DNA from: Hyphococcus sp.
Lineage (GTDB): Bacteria > Pseudomonadota > Alphaproteobacteria > Caulobacterales > Parvularculaceae
Length of the DNA stretch: 64,000 nt
NCBI GenBank assembly: GCA_028281665.1
Contig: JANQJK010000016.1
Location: forward strand, 310,001-374,000
Direction: 5' to 3'
The notes beneath the pieces were generated by a model. The model had not been told where the DNA came from. It was given only the letters and a program-made list of their open reading frames with translations, and did not search any database. Made by a program: the position numbers and the translations under genes. Positions 26,181-35,762 of this stretch are shown here, in pieces; the stretch's first letter is position 1; each line of letters opens with the position of its first letter.

Positions 26181-26591
26181 TCAGGATTTGAGCGCATCAA
26201 GGGCGCGACGGTCTTTTTTGGTTGGCCGCCCAAGGCCTTTGTCGCGCAGGAACGGAGATGCGGGCGGCTTTGGGCTTCGCTCTTGAGGAGGGGATTGATC
26301 CGTATAAAGCGCTTGCGCTTCGGCGGCGGGCCCGCGCCGGGTCGCGAGGCGCTCGACAACAATGATGCGCAGCCGGTCCGCCCGCGAAAAAGATATTACG
26401 TCACCCGGCAAGGCTGAAAAGCTCGGCTTTTCGACGCGGCTGGTTTCGCCGTTTCGGGTTACGCGCACGTGACCGTCGGACACAAACTTTGAGGCCAGCG
26501 TGCGTGTTTTGAACAATCGCGCATGCCACAACCATTGATCGAGCCGCTGCGTCGTAACCGTATCGGCAGCGTCGCCGGCGGCGTCGCTCAT
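26181..26591 (-). CDS. S4-domain RNA-binding protein (HslR-like)
   Basis: A 136-residue protein with an N-terminal S4 domain (about 14-75): RLDQWLWHARLFKTRTLASKFV, then HVRVTRNGE and PGDVISF, followed by a basic Pro-rich tail. E. coli HslR of this family binds stalled 50S subunits with peptidyl-tRNA. The start overlaps the helicase stop in an ATGA, so the two are translationally coupled, suggesting linked roles in RNA handling. Confidence 0.9.
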   Translation of the reverse strand: MSDAAGDAADTVTTQRLDQWLWHARLFKTRTLASKFVSDGHVRVTRNGETSRVEKPSFSALPGDVISFSRADRLRIIVVERLATRRGPAAEAQALYTDQSPPQERSPKPPASPFLRDKGLGRPTKKDRRALDALKS

Positions 26592-29500
26592 TCAGCTTTC
26601 TCAGGTTGCTTCGCGCCGTCTTTTGGCTTTTCGTCCGACAATTGCGTTTTGAGGCCGGCGAGGACCGCAAAGGGCGAATTTGGATCGGCCGTCTTGCGAT
26701 GCCGTGGCTCGTGCATCATCGCGGGTTCTTTGCGGCGTTGCCCGCGATCGTTTCGGCGGTCGCCCTTATGAGGTTTGCCCCGCTTGCCTTTGCCGGCAGC
26801 CCCGGTCTTCGCGTCGGTCTTCTGATCCCGTTTCGGTTTCGGATGAGCCTTGCGCGGCGCCGGCCGCCAGAGCGTGACTTCTACTTCCCCGGCGGCTTGC
26901 GGGCTTTCTTGAGAGGCGAGGGCCTGGTCTGCTTCCGGCGCGGGCGCGGCAGCGCTTTCCGCCGCTTCGGGATTCGTCTGTGCAGGGGGATTACCTGCAT
27001 CCGGCGCAGTCTCCGCGGGCGTGGCGCTTTCTGAAGGCGCCGCCTCGGCGGTGGCGGCTTCCGCAACAGGATCGGCCTGTATTTCCGGCGGCGCGGTCTC
27101 GCCGGGCGGCGCGGCGTTCGCACCGTTGGGTGGCGCTGCTTCCGGTTGCGGGGTTCCGGGTTCCGATTGTTCGCCGGAGGACGGCTCAACCGGTTTCGGT
27201 TCGACTTTTCTCTTTACGACATTCTTGCGGAATCCAAGCGACCGCATAATGCCTTCGAAGTCGTCGCCTGAACACCCGACGATCGACATCATCTGGGAGC
27301 CGGCTTCAAATCCTTCCCGCATATTCGCCTCGCCGCGTGCGGAACGAATGAGATTGGCGAGCCGTTCCAGCATATCGATGCGAACGGCGCGCGTTCCGGA
27401 AGGACGATATCCGGCGGCGTAATAATAGGCGTGCGGAAGATTTTCATTGACCTCAAGCGAAACGAGACCCGCTTTCGGCGGCGGCGCGGTCGACGGGTCT
27501 CGGTCAATCCACAAGGCCCAAAGCAAAAGAAGCATGCGCGCCGGCGCCGGTTTCAGCAGAGCCGGAACGAACAGCGTGTACTCGCCGAACCGCATGCCGG
27601 CTTCGCGAAGCTTCCCGCGTTCGTTCTGGTCAATCTGCTTTAACTCGTCGCCAAACTGCGCGCGCGACGTGGCGCCGAAATTCTCAACCAGCCGATATGC
27701 GACGCCCTTCGTCGCGCCCTTCAAGGCTTCGTCCCCGGCTGCATTTGCGAGGTTCTGCAATGCGATGAGCGGGCCGAGCAGCCCTTCAATTTTGGCGGCG
27801 ACGAATTCTTTCAGACGGTCTTCGACGCGCCCGCGCATGTTCGGAGAAATCTGGTCGAGACCGCGAATGACAAGATCGGGACGCAACGGCGCCGGTCCCT
27901 TGGCGAGCTTGGCGACGATTGCGGAGCGCCAGACGATTGAGCCGTCATCGTCAAGCGACAGCTCGTCAGCATCGGCGTTGGCGAGCGCGGCGGCGCGTGC
28001 GGCGAGGACGGGGCGCAACGCGCGCTCGCCAGCGGCGCGCAACGATTTCGCCTCCGCGCCGCTGGCGCGCGGATCAACGATAAAATCGAACCCCAAAAGG
28101 CGGCCGACAAATTGGCCTTCCACGATCACTTCTCCGTCTTCCGTGACGCCGGCCATGAGCGGCGCCTCGTCTTTCAACCGCCGCATAAGCGCCGATGTGC
28201 GCCGATCGACGAAACGCTGCGTCAGCTTCTCATGCAGCGCGTCAGAAAGCCTGTCTTCTATAGCGCGCGCCCGCTCTTGCCAATAACCGGCGTTTTCAAG
28301 CCATTGCGGACGATGAGAAAGAAACGTCCATGTTCTGACATGCGAAATGCGCGCCGAGATCGCATCGATGTCGCCGTCGATCCGATCGAGACGTTCAAGG
28401 CGCGGGCGCAGCCAGTCGTCCGAAAGGCGCGCGCGATCCATCAATATCGAATAGACTTCACCGAGAAGGCGCGCGTGATCGTCGATGGCGATTTTCCGGA
28501 AATCCGGGATCTGACAGACATCCCACAGGGTTGCGAGGCCGGCGCCGCCGCGGGCAAAGCGTCGAATGGCGTCCTGTTGGATGAGGCGTCTAAAGACATC
28601 CTCGTCGGATTCCATGCGTGATCGGACAAATTCCGGCCTGGGCGCCGGCTTCTCCAGAGATCTGAGCAGCGCCGAGGGCGATGAGAGGTCGATCGCCTCC
28701 GAACGCCATTGGAGCGCGCGGATCGGATCAAATGTATGTTCCTCGATGGCCGAGACAATTTCCTCGTCCGGCGGCGGACAATCGGATGTCACGCCAAACG
28801 TGCCGTCGCGGATATGGCGGCCGGCGCGCCCCGCGATCTGTGCCATTTCAGCCGGCGTCAGATTGCGCGAGGTGCGCCCGTCGAACTTCCTTTGCGCGGC
28901 GAAAGCCACATGGTCGATGTCCATGTTGAGGCCCATGCCGATGGCGTCTGTGGCGACCAGGAAGTCCACCTCGCCGGACTGATAGAGTTCGGCCTGTGCG
29001 TTGCGCGTTCGCGGGGAGAGAGCGCCAAGAACAACAGCGGCGCCGCCTCTCTGCCGTCGGATCAACTCCGCGATGCCGTATACTGTGTCGGAGGAGAAGC
29101 CGACGATCGCCGTGCGTCGCGGCAGGCGGGATACTTTCTTCTGGCCTGCGTAGGTTAGCTGTGAGAGCCGGTCGCGCGTCAGAAACTGAATATTGCGAAA
29201 CAGGCGTGCGAGGATCGGCCGCATCGTGTCGGAACCCAGAAACAGCGTTTCCGACCTGCCGCGTGCGTGAAGCAGCCGCGAGGTAAAGATTCGGCCTCGC
29301 TCCCGGTCGGCTGCAAGCTGGATTTCGTCAATGGCGAGAAAGTCGACCTGGCGTTCGAGCGGCATCGCCTCGACGGTGGCGACCCAGTATCGGGCGTTCG
29401 GCGGAATGATTTTTTCCTCGCCCGTCACCAGCGCGACGTCCCGCGCGCCGCGCGCTTTAACGATGCGGTCGTAAATCTCTCTGGCGAGCAGGCGGAGCGG

Positions 29501-29635
29501 CAGGCCAATCATGCCGGAGCGGTGGGCGAGCATCCGCTCCAGGGCATAATGGGTCTTGCCGGTATTGGTCGGCCCCAGCACTGCGGTGACGCGGCCGCCG
29601 CCGGCTGGCGCGATATCATCAAAGGCGGAGGTCAT
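26588..29635 (-). CDS. SUV3-like DEAD-type RNA helicase with long acidic and basic tail
   Basis: About 1015 residues. Helicase core: Walker A GPTNTGKTHY, AIDEIQL as Walker B, and in the second RecA domain DAIGMGLNM and QIAGRAGR (motif VI). It is the bacterial relative of mitochondrial SUV3 (degradosome helicase), common in alphaproteobacteria. From about 820 the protein turns into low complexity, rich in Pro, Ala and Glu, and ends in a Lys/Arg-rich segment. The frame opens with TTG at 29641; the ATG at 29635 is the likelier start. It is coupled to the S4 gene downstream. Confidence 0.9.
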   Translation of the reverse strand: MTSAFDDIAPAGGGRVTAVLGPTNTGKTHYALERMLAHRSGMIGLPLRLLAREIYDRIVKARGARDVALVTGEEKIIPPNARYWVATVEAMPLERQVDFLAIDEIQLAADRERGRIFTSRLLHARGRSETLFLGSDTMRPILARLFRNIQFLTRDRLSQLTYAGQKKVSRLPRRTAIVGFSSDTVYGIAELIRRQRGGAAVVLGALSPRTRNAQAELYQSGEVDFLVATDAIGMGLNMDIDHVAFAAQRKFDGRTSRNLTPAEMAQIAGRAGRHIRDGTFGVTSDCPPPDEEIVSAIEEHTFDPIRALQWRSEAIDLSSPSALLRSLEKPAPRPEFVRSRMESDEDVFRRLIQQDAIRRFARGGAGLATLWDVCQIPDFRKIAIDDHARLLGEVYSILMDRARLSDDWLRPRLERLDRIDGDIDAISARISHVRTWTFLSHRPQWLENAGYWQERARAIEDRLSDALHEKLTQRFVDRRTSALMRRLKDEAPLMAGVTEDGEVIVEGQFVGRLLGFDFIVDPRASGAEAKSLRAAGERALRPVLAARAAALANADADELSLDDDGSIVWRSAIVAKLAKGPAPLRPDLVIRGLDQISPNMRGRVEDRLKEFVAAKIEGLLGPLIALQNLANAAGDEALKGATKGVAYRLVENFGATSRAQFGDELKQIDQNERGKLREAGMRFGEYTLFVPALLKPAPARMLLLLWALWIDRDPSTAPPPKAGLVSLEVNENLPHAYYYAAGYRPSGTRAVRIDMLERLANLIRSARGEANMREGFEAGSQMMSIVGCSGDDFEGIMRSLGFRKNVVKRKVEPKPVEPSSGEQSEPGTPQPEAAPPNGANAAPPGETAPPEIQADPVAEAATAEAAPSESATPAETAPDAGNPPAQTNPEAAESAAAPAPEADQALASQESPQAAGEVEVTLWRPAPRKAHPKPKRDQKTDAKTGAAGKGKRGKPHKGDRRNDRGQRRKEPAMMHEPRHRKTADPNSPFAVLAGLKTQLSDEKPKDGAKQPEKAE

Positions 29636-29852
29636 GGCCAAATTTCGCCGGCGATCCCGGTTTCAGTGGGTTAGCGGAAGCATCTGACAATATAGGAGTT
29701 CGATCCGCCGCCCCAAAGGGCCGGAAAAAGGGTGTTCTTACCATCGCCATGCTTGACGGGGCCGGGGCCCGCCGTTAAACGACGCCGCTTTCCGAAGGAT
29801 TGCCTTCTCGGGGCGCCAGGCCGCGCCCGCTGACCAATTAAGGGCTATTGTC

Positions 29853-30131
29853 ATGGCGCGCCGATGCGAATTAACGGGACTGGGTCCGCAATCCGGACAC
29901 AATGTCTCCCACGCGAAAAACCGAACGAAACGCCGGTTTTTGCCCAATCTGTGCAATGTGACGCTGCATTCGGACAAGTTGGGTGAAGGCCACAAATTCA
30001 AGGTCGCCGCCTCGACGCTGCGGACAATCGATCATGTGGGCGGCCTAGACGCGTTTCTGGCGAAAGCGGACGACGACAAGCTGTCGCCCAGCGCGCTGAA
30101 GCTCAAGAAAAAGCTCGCCAAGGCATCATAA
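29853..30131 (+). CDS. rpmB: 50S ribosomal protein L28
   Basis: A 92-residue large-subunit protein with the family opening [20 protein letters not shown] followed by [11 protein letters not shown], and a Lys-rich C-terminus ([10 protein letters not shown]). It is divergent from the helicase gene with 217 bases between starts, a common arrangement in this class. No zinc-binding Cys motif is present apart from single Cys residues, typical of the C-minus form. Confidence 0.96.
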   Translation: MARRCELTGLGPQSGHNVSHAKNRTKRRFLPNLCNVTLHSDKLGEGHKFKVAASTLRTIDHVGGLDAFLAKADDDKLSPSALKLKKKLAKAS

Positions 30132-30187
30132 TCAGCCATTTACGGCGACTTCTTCCAACCAAATTGCAACTGGAGACTGCCCTGACT

Positions 30188-30204
30188 CGCGCTATTATAG
30201 CGCG
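30188..30204. repeat. Inverted repeat after rpmB
   Basis: CGCGCTA-TTA-TAGCGCG is a perfect 7-3-7 inverted repeat between rpmB and the next gene. No T-run follows, so it is either a weak terminator for rpmB or an operator for the membrane-protein gene 27 bases downstream. Confidence 0.35.
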
Positions 30205-30230
30205 TTGCTGAGAGGAATCCGCCGGCTGCA

Positions 30231-30932
30231 ATGACGACGGTGACGGAACGCCACACGCCGCGGGAAACCGCAATGCAGCGCCTGGGGCGCCATGCGGTTG
30301 AGTTATCTGCTGCGCTCGCCCGTGTGCTGGTCCTTGCCGGCATCCTGGCGCTGATCATCGTCGCCGCGTTCCTGACCGTTGATCTGCCGTTCCGGCCCTT
30401 TGACCGGTTTTTTGGCGGCGCCGAGGCGGTGCAGCCTTCAAACTGGCTCACCGCAGGCGGGTTGATCATGGGCGCGGGGCCGCTCGTAGCAATACTGTTT
30501 GCGCGCAAATTCGGCGGGGAAGAGGCCAATCGCGCCGTTACGGCCGCATGGGCGCTGGCGGCCTTCGCGGTGTTCGCCGAGCTTTCCTATCTCGCGCCGA
30601 TGCTGGAGGAGGGGGATTTTCCGTCGATACGGTTTGTTGTCGGTTTTGTCGCGAGCGCCATGGCGTCTCAATATATGGCGGCGAGCGTTTACGATGTCGC
30701 CCGTGGCGGCGGCGCCTGGTGGCGCGCGCCGCTTTTCGGCGCCATTGGCGGCTATCTCGTGCTCGCGATTGTCTACTTCCCGTATGTTTACTGGGGCGCG
30801 AACGTTCCGTGGGCGAATTGGATGGTCACGGATTTCGCTATTCGCATGGGGCTGGCAATCGTGTTCTTCCTTCCGGTCTATGCGATGCTCAGGAAATCCC
30901 TGCGGCCCAAAGGCGGGTACGGGGGGCGGTAG
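30231..30932 (+). CDS. VUT/DUF165-like integral membrane protein
   Basis: A 233-residue protein with about six hydrophobic segments. Stretches such as PSNWLTAGGLIMGAGPLVA, FARKFGGEEANRAV, FVVGFVASAMASQYMAASV and YDVARGGGAWWRAPLFGA follow the pattern of VUT (YhhQ) proteins, which import queuosine precursors. Here the match is partial, so I treat the substrate as unknown. No queuosine gene or riboswitch is visible upstream. An internal ATG at 30273 is an alternative start. Confidence 0.55.
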   Translation: MTTVTERHTPRETAMQRLGRHAVELSAALARVLVLAGILALIIVAAFLTVDLPFRPFDRFFGGAEAVQPSNWLTAGGLIMGAGPLVAILFARKFGGEEANRAVTAAWALAAFAVFAELSYLAPMLEEGDFPSIRFVVGFVASAMASQYMAASVYDVARGGGAWWRAPLFGAIGGYLVLAIVYFPYVYWGANVPWANWMVTDFAIRMGLAIVFFLPVYAMLRKSLRPKGGYGGR

Positions 30933-30972
30933 CGCTCTCAGGCGTTAGAATTGAGAAATCGCCCCTGGCGAC

Positions 30973-31980
30973 TTAGCTCGCGTTCCGCAGCACCTTCGCT
31001 GCATCGGCCGCAAAATACGTAATAATCCCGTTCGCCCCGGCGCGTTTAAACGCCATGAGCGATTCCATCATCGCCCGGTCCCCGTCGAACCAGCCATTAG
31101 CGCTGGCGGCCTTGATCATCGCGTACTCACCCGACACCTGAAAGACAAAGGTCGGCGCGCCGTATTCTTCTTTCACGCGGCGCACGATATCGAGATAGGG
31201 CAGGCCCGGCTTGACCATGACGCTGTCGGCGCCTTCCGCCAGGTCAAGGCCCACTTCACGCAAGGCTTCGTCCGTATTCGCCGGGTCCATCTGGTAGGTG
31301 CGTTTATCCCCTTGCAGGACGCCCGCCGAGCCGATTGCTTCGCGATAAGGCCCGTAAAACGCCGATGCGTATTTCGCCGCATACGCCATGATCTGAACGT
31401 TCTGGTAACCGGCCTTATCAAGACCTTGCCGGATGGCCCCGACGCGCCCGTCCATCATGTCCGACGGCGCCACAATATCGAAGCCCGCAGCCGCCTCGAC
31501 GACGGCCTGTTTTACTAGGATCTCGACCGTCTCGTCATTCAGGACTACGCCGTCGGCCAATAGCCCGTCATGACCATGATCGGTGTAGGGATCGAGGGCG
31601 ACATCCGCCATCAGTCCTATTTCGGGAACCTGCTCTTTGATGGCGCGCGCCGTGCGGCACATCAAATTGTCTGGATTAAACGCTTCTTCTCCGCCGGACG
31701 TCCGCGCCGTTGCGTCTGTATAAGGGAACAAGGCAAGCGCCGGAATGCCAAGATCGCGCGCCACAACCGCCGCGTTAACGGCTTCATCCGGTGAAAGGCG
31801 GCAAACTCCGGGCATTGCGTCGACCGGTTCGCGCAGCGCTTTGCCGTCTTTCAGCACAATCGCCCAGATTAAATCGTCGCAAGTGAGTGTCGTTTCGGAA
31901 ATCAGCCGCCGCGACCAGTCAGCGCTGCGCGCGCGCCTGAGTCTCAAAGCGGGATAGCGACCGAGGGGCGTTTTATTCAT
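30973..31980 (-). CDS. hemB: Porphobilinogen synthase (ALA dehydratase)
   Basis: A 335-residue enzyme that condenses two 5-aminolevulinates into porphobilinogen in heme biosynthesis. Active-site Lys are in VMVKPGLPYLDI and MAYAAKYASAFYGPYREA; ALDPYTDHGHDG is the family's metal/active-site segment. The usual zinc Cys triad is absent here (the DVALDPYT form), as in the Mg-dependent alphaproteobacterial class. It is convergent with the VUT-like gene and divergent from the MarR gene. Confidence 0.95.
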   Translation of the reverse strand: MNKTPLGRYPALRLRRARSADWSRRLISETTLTCDDLIWAIVLKDGKALREPVDAMPGVCRLSPDEAVNAAVVARDLGIPALALFPYTDATARTSGGEEAFNPDNLMCRTARAIKEQVPEIGLMADVALDPYTDHGHDGLLADGVVLNDETVEILVKQAVVEAAAGFDIVAPSDMMDGRVGAIRQGLDKAGYQNVQIMAYAAKYASAFYGPYREAIGSAGVLQGDKRTYQMDPANTDEALREVGLDLAEGADSVMVKPGLPYLDIVRRVKEEYGAPTFVFQVSGEYAMIKAASANGWFDGDRAMMESLMAFKRAGANGIITYFAADAAKVLRNAS

Positions 31981-32033
31981 GTTCTATTAGCAGCCTGTAT
32001 CATCAATGAACGCCGATTACGGCTCCGTATAAA

Positions 32034-32052
32034 GTTTGATTTCAAATTGAAC
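32034..32052. promoter_or_regulatory. Near-palindrome upstream of the LdtR-like gene, possible operator
   Basis: GTTTGATTTCAAATTGAAC is a 9-1-9 inverted repeat matching at 7 of 9 pairs, about 74 bases before the MarR-family start and 54 before the hemB start on the other strand. Size and shape suit a MarR dimer and autoregulation. This is inference from position only. Confidence 0.35.
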
Positions 32053-32125
32053 ATTTGGACTTAACGACGCCTTTAGACCTCTGCGTTACTTTTCATCAAA
32101 CCAACAGTTTTGAGTGAGTAAGATT

Positions 32126-32656
32126 ATGGCGCTGAACGGGGCAATGCAATCGCCGGTTATCGGTCAGGGACAGGAAGCTTCCGGGACCGATCCCGACGCG
32201 CTGGAAACAAGCTATCTGCAATTGCTGCATCTCGTGGAGCGACTGCATCGTCAGCTCCTCGACGTCATCAAGGATGAGCTGGAGCGCATCGGCCAGACAG
32301 ATATTAACTCCGTTCAGGCGCTGCTTCTTTACAATATCGGCGACGCCGAGCTGACGCCGGGCGAGTTGCGCTCGCGTGGCCATTACCTCGGCTCAAACGT
32401 GTCCTACAACCTGAAGCAGCTTGTCGAGAAGGGGTACATCAAAGACGAACGGTCTTCGACGGATCGCCGCTCCAAGCGCGTCTCGCTTACCGACACTGGG
32501 CTCGAAATCCGCGACAGCCTTGCGAATCTTTTCGAGCGCCAATTGTCGTCGGTCGAGCAGGTGGGCGGCGTTGATTTCGCCCTCATGGAAAACACCAACA
32601 AAGCGCTACAGCGTCTCGAACGGTTCTGGGCCGATCAAGTTCGCTTCCGTCTGTAA
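32126..32656 (+). CDS. MarR-family regulator, LdtR-like
   Basis: About 176 residues with a winged-helix core: NSVQALLLYNIGDAELTPGEL, then RGHYLGSNVSYNLKQLVEKG (recognition helix) and a wing with SSTDRRSKRVSLTDTG, flanked by dimerisation helices. The core matches the LdtR group of alphaproteobacteria, which controls L,D-transpeptidase and stress genes. The frame opens with GTG at 32114; the ATG at 32126 is four codons in and equally good. No cotranscribed gene follows because a strong terminator lies 22 bases downstream. Confidence 0.88.
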   Translation: MALNGAMQSPVIGQGQEASGTDPDALETSYLQLLHLVERLHRQLLDVIKDELERIGQTDINSVQALLLYNIGDAELTPGELRSRGHYLGSNVSYNLKQLVEKGYIKDERSSTDRRSKRVSLTDTGLEIRDSLANLFERQLSSVEQVGGVDFALMENTNKALQRLERFWADQVRFRL

Positions 32657-32677
32657 AAGACATAACGCCTCAAACAG

Positions 32678-32707
32678 AAAAAGCGCCCCCTTTGCAGGGC
32701 GCTTTTG
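32678..32707. terminator. Bidirectional intrinsic terminator
   Basis: AAAAGCGCCC pairs with GGGCGCTTTT across an eight-base loop, giving an A-tract on one side and T-tract on the other. It serves both the LdtR-like gene (plus) and mucR (minus), whose stops flank it. Confidence 0.9.
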
Positions 32708-32711
32708 TTAT

Positions 32712-33176
32712 TCAGCCGCTGGTTCTGCGCTTCCTGGTTGTCCTCTTCTTCACTGTTCGTCGTTTGATCGATGATTTGCCGAGGCCGGTGGTCTTGGCAA
32801 CCTTCGAGCGCTGTTTGCTGTAGTTTGGCGCCGTCAACGGATAGTCGGCGGGCAGGCCCCATTTGCGTCTGTAATCTTCCGGCGACATATCGAAGTGCGT
32901 ACGCAGGTAACGCTTCAGCATTTTCAGCTTCTTGCCGTCCTCCAGACAGATGATGTAGTCCGGGGTAATCGACTTCTTAATCGGTACGGCGGGCTCGCCC
33001 GCATTTGAAAATCGTGCGTCGCTCTCGCGAAGACCCGCGATCGCATCATATGTGTTGCTGATGAGCGTCGGCACTTCAGACGCGTTGATTTTGTTATTGC
33101 TGACATAGGCAGCCACAATATCGCTCGCCAACGATATCGAATCGCTCGCCCCTCCGTCGGCGCTTTTTTCTGGCAT
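32712..33176 (-). CDS. mucR: MucR/Ros-family regulator with altered zinc site
   Basis: About 154 residues. N-terminal oligomerisation region (LASDIVAAYVSNNKI), then the Ros/MucR DNA-binding domain: CLEDGKKLKMLKRYLRTHF, MSPEDYRRKWGLPADYP and VAK.TGLGK. The zinc site normally uses Cys, Asp and two His; here Cys, Asp and the second His are present but the first His (KRHL in relatives) is Tyr. A Lys/Arg-rich tail ends the protein. MucR acts like H-NS, silencing AT-rich genes and controlling the cell cycle and surface traits. Start ATG at 33176 has GGAG 10 bases upstream; the frame continues upstream but is unlikely. Confidence 0.93.
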   Translation of the reverse strand: MPEKSADGGASDSISLASDIVAAYVSNNKINASEVPTLISNTYDAIAGLRESDARFSNAGEPAVPIKKSITPDYIICLEDGKKLKMLKRYLRTHFDMSPEDYRRKWGLPADYPLTAPNYSKQRSKVAKTTGLGKSSIKRRTVKKRTTRKRRTSG

Positions 33177-33494
33177 TCTAAGATACTCCGTAAATAGACC
33201 GGCGGTTGAACCGCGCGGAACGCTGAGGCTCCTCAACACACACCCTATACGCCGTCGGAGCCGCACTGGATTTTGTTGGCTAGCCTTGAGGCGGGGCAAA
33301 ATCAACCGCGCGGGACAGGCCGTCCACGCGGCCGCTTGCCGACTTTTGGGGGCCTGGCGCTCCCGCCGCCCTATGGCGCTTGGCGTGAAAACCCGGTAAT
33401 GACCGGCGCAATCTTCCGGCCTCGCTGCTTCCTGGACGCGTGGCTGAGGGACGCGGTATCAAGTAGTCACGAAATTTTGAACGGTCGAAACATT

Positions 33495-34790
33495 ATGAGT
33501 GCAACTCAAAAGGAAATGATCCCGGAGGGATTCTTCACGGACGATCTTGCGGTTGTTGACGACGAGGTATTTTCCGCCATCAACCGTGAGTATGGTCGCC
33601 AGCAGGATCAGATCGAACTCATCGCGTCGGAGAACATTGTGTCTCGGGCCGTGCTGGAGGCTCAGGGGTCGGTCCTGACCAACAAATATGCCGAGGGCTA
33701 TCCCGGTCGTCGCTATTATGGTGGGTGCGAGTTCGTCGATGAAGTGGAAGCGATCGCAATCGATCGCGCGTGTCGTCTCTTTAACTGCAAGGAGGCGGTC
33801 GTTCAGCCCCACTCCGGCAGCCAGGCAAATCAGGCTGCGTTCATGGCGTTGATGAAGCCGGGCGATACCTTTCTCGGCATGGACCTGGCGGCGGGCGGAC
33901 ATCTTACTCATGGCTCGCCCGCAAATCAGTCCGGAAAATGGTTTAACGCCGTTCATTACAGCGTGCGTGAAGATGATTGCCTCATCGATTACGAGGCGCT
34001 TGCGCGTCTCGCAGACCAGCACAAACCCAAGATCATTATTGCAGGCGGCAGCGCCTATTCCCGCATTATCGATTTTGCGAAGTTTCGTGAGGTCGCCGAC
34101 GCGGTGGGCGCCAAGCTGATGGTCGACATGGCGCATTTCGCCGGCCTCGTTGCCGGCGGCGTTCATCCCAACCCACTTGAACACGCCGATGTTGTCACGA
34201 CGACGACTCATAAGACGCTGCGCGGTCCGCGCGGCGGGATGGTGCTAACGAACGATCCGGATATTGCGAAAAAAGTGCGTTCGGCCCTGTTCCCTGGATT
34301 GCAGGGCGGGCCGCTGATGCATGTGATTGCGGCAAAAGCCGTCGCTTTCGGCGAGGCGCTCCGCCCGGAGTTTCGGCCCTACGCAAACGCCGTTGTGGAG
34401 AATGCGCAGGCGATGGCCGGCGCCCTTGTGGAGGGCGGGTACGCCGTCGTTTCAGGCGGTACGGACACTCATCTTGCGCTGATCGATTTGCGCCCCAAGG
34501 GTGTCAAAGGAAACGCTGCGGAGGAGAGCCTGGAGCGCGCCGGCATTACCTGCAACAAAAACGGCATTCCGTTCGACACGGAAAAATTCACCGTTACATC
34601 CGGCATTCGCATCGGATCGCCCGCGGCGACAACCCGCGGATTCGGCGTTGCAGAGTTTCGCAATGTGGGCGCCATGATGGCCGATGTGCTCGACGGCCTT
34701 GCGGCAGGCGGCGACAACAATGATGCCGCGGAAGATGCGGTTCGAGAGCGCGTTCAGGCGCTGACGGCGCGTTTTCCGATCTACCGGTAA
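33495..34790 (+). CDS. glyA: Serine hydroxymethyltransferase
   Basis: A 431-residue PLP enzyme that converts serine and tetrahydrofolate to glycine and methylene-THF. Motifs include [37 protein letters not shown] and the PLP-lysine in [15 protein letters not shown]. The frame is open to 33273, but ATG 33495 (MSATQKE) matches the family start. I saw no glycine or THF riboswitch pattern in the 318 bases between it and mucR. nrdR follows after 29 bases, so glyA heads an operon. Confidence 0.97.
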   Translation: MSATQKEMIPEGFFTDDLAVVDDEVFSAINREYGRQQDQIELIASENIVSRAVLEAQGSVLTNKYAEGYPGRRYYGGCEFVDEVEAIAIDRACRLFNCKEAVVQPHSGSQANQAAFMALMKPGDTFLGMDLAAGGHLTHGSPANQSGKWFNAVHYSVREDDCLIDYEALARLADQHKPKIIIAGGSAYSRIIDFAKFREVADAVGAKLMVDMAHFAGLVAGGVHPNPLEHADVVTTTTHKTLRGPRGGMVLTNDPDIAKKVRSALFPGLQGGPLMHVIAAKAVAFGEALRPEFRPYANAVVENAQAMAGALVEGGYAVVSGGTDTHLALIDLRPKGVKGNAAEESLERAGITCNKNGIPFDTEKFTVTSGIRIGSPAATTRGFGVAEFRNVGAMMADVLDGLAAGGDNNDAAEDAVRERVQALTARFPIYR

Positions 34791-34819
34791 TGCGCGACGA
34801 TAAACGTTAAGGCGAAGCG

Positions 34820-35287
34820 ATGCGGTGCCCTTTCTGCACCAGTGAGGAAACGCAGGTTAAGGACTCTCGGTCCGCGGAGGACGGCGCATCCGTGCGTCGC
34901 AGGCGCGAGTGTTCGTCATGCGGCGGCCGATTCACGACGTTCGAGCGCGTTCAGCTGCGTGAACTCGTCGTTATCAAGAACACCGGCAAGAAAGCGCCCT
35001 TCGATCGCGACAAGCTTGCCCGGTCCGTTCTCATTGCAACGCGTAAGCGACAGGTTCAGCCGGAGCAGATTGAACAGATGATTTCCGGCATTGTTCGCCG
35101 GCTGGAGTCCATGGGCGAATCCGAGATCGATTCGAAGACGATCGGCGAACTCGTTATGGAAGGGCTCGCTCACCTCGATGATGTTGCCTATGTGCGTTAT
35201 GCATCGGTTTACAAGGACTTCCGCGAGGCCAAAGACTTTGAGAAGTTCCTCGGCGGCCTGGATGACGGCGACAATGCCGGCGGCTGA
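34820..35287 (+). CDS. nrdR: Ribonucleotide reductase repressor NrdR
   Basis: A 155-residue protein with an N-terminal zinc ribbon (CPFC ... CSSC), the [19 protein letters not shown] signature, and an ATP-cone domain (about 46-136, [20 protein letters not shown]). It senses ATP/dATP and represses ribonucleotide reductase genes through NrdR boxes. It is cotranscribed with glyA and overlaps the nusB start by 14 bases. The riboflavin genes often located after nrdR in this class are not here. Confidence 0.96.
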   Translation: MRCPFCTSEETQVKDSRSAEDGASVRRRRECSSCGGRFTTFERVQLRELVVIKNTGKKAPFDRDKLARSVLIATRKRQVQPEQIEQMISGIVRRLESMGESEIDSKTIGELVMEGLAHLDDVAYVRYASVYKDFREAKDFEKFLGGLDDGDNAGG

Positions 35288-35762
35288 TCCAAAAAATAGC
35301 GATCCCGAAGGAGCGCCGGCGCGATCCGCGGCGCGACTTGCCGCCGTACAGGCGCTCTATCAGATGGAGAAGACCGGGCAGGGAGTCGAAGCCGTCATCA
35401 GCGAGTTTGCCGACCATCGGCTCGGTGGCGAAGTCGAGGGCGAAAAACTGCATGCCGCCGATGCCGCCTTTTTCCGCGATATCTTGCGCGGGACCGTCGA
35501 GTCCCAATCGCGGCTTGATCGGTACCTTCAAAAGCAGCTTGCTGAAGGCTGGAAGCTGAGCCGCATCGACTCCACGGCGCGCGCTATTTTGCGGGCCGGC
35601 CTTTTCGAATTGGTCCGCCGACCTGACGTGCCGTTTCGTGTGATCATCAGTGAATATCTTGATATCGCGAACGCGTTTTTCGATGCCGACGAGCCGAAAT
35701 TTATCAACGGTGTTCTGGATAGTGCGGCGCGGGAAGCACGTAGCGACGAAATTTCCGCGTAA
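35274..35762 (+). CDS. nusB: Transcription antitermination factor NusB
   Basis: About 162 residues, all-helical: [19 protein letters not shown], then [17 protein letters not shown] and the signature region [20 protein letters not shown] with [23 protein letters not shown]. NusB binds boxA RNA with S10 in rRNA antitermination. I chose ATG 35274 inside the nrdR end; an ATG 12 bases upstream is possible. The TAA overlaps the next start by one base, so nrdR-nusB-thiL are tightly coupled. Confidence 0.94.
   Translation: MPAADPKNSDPEGAPARSAARLAAVQALYQMEKTGQGVEAVISEFADHRLGGEVEGEKLHAADAAFFRDILRGTVESQSRLDRYLQKQLAEGWKLSRIDSTARAILRAGLFELVRRPDVPFRVIISEYLDIANAFFDADEPKFINGVLDSAAREARSDEISA

Noticed and set aside
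33177-33494. Possible glycine, THF or other riboswitch upstream of glyA
   Set aside because: I looked for the conserved cores of these riboswitches and found none; the open frame upstream of glyA shows no ribosome site.
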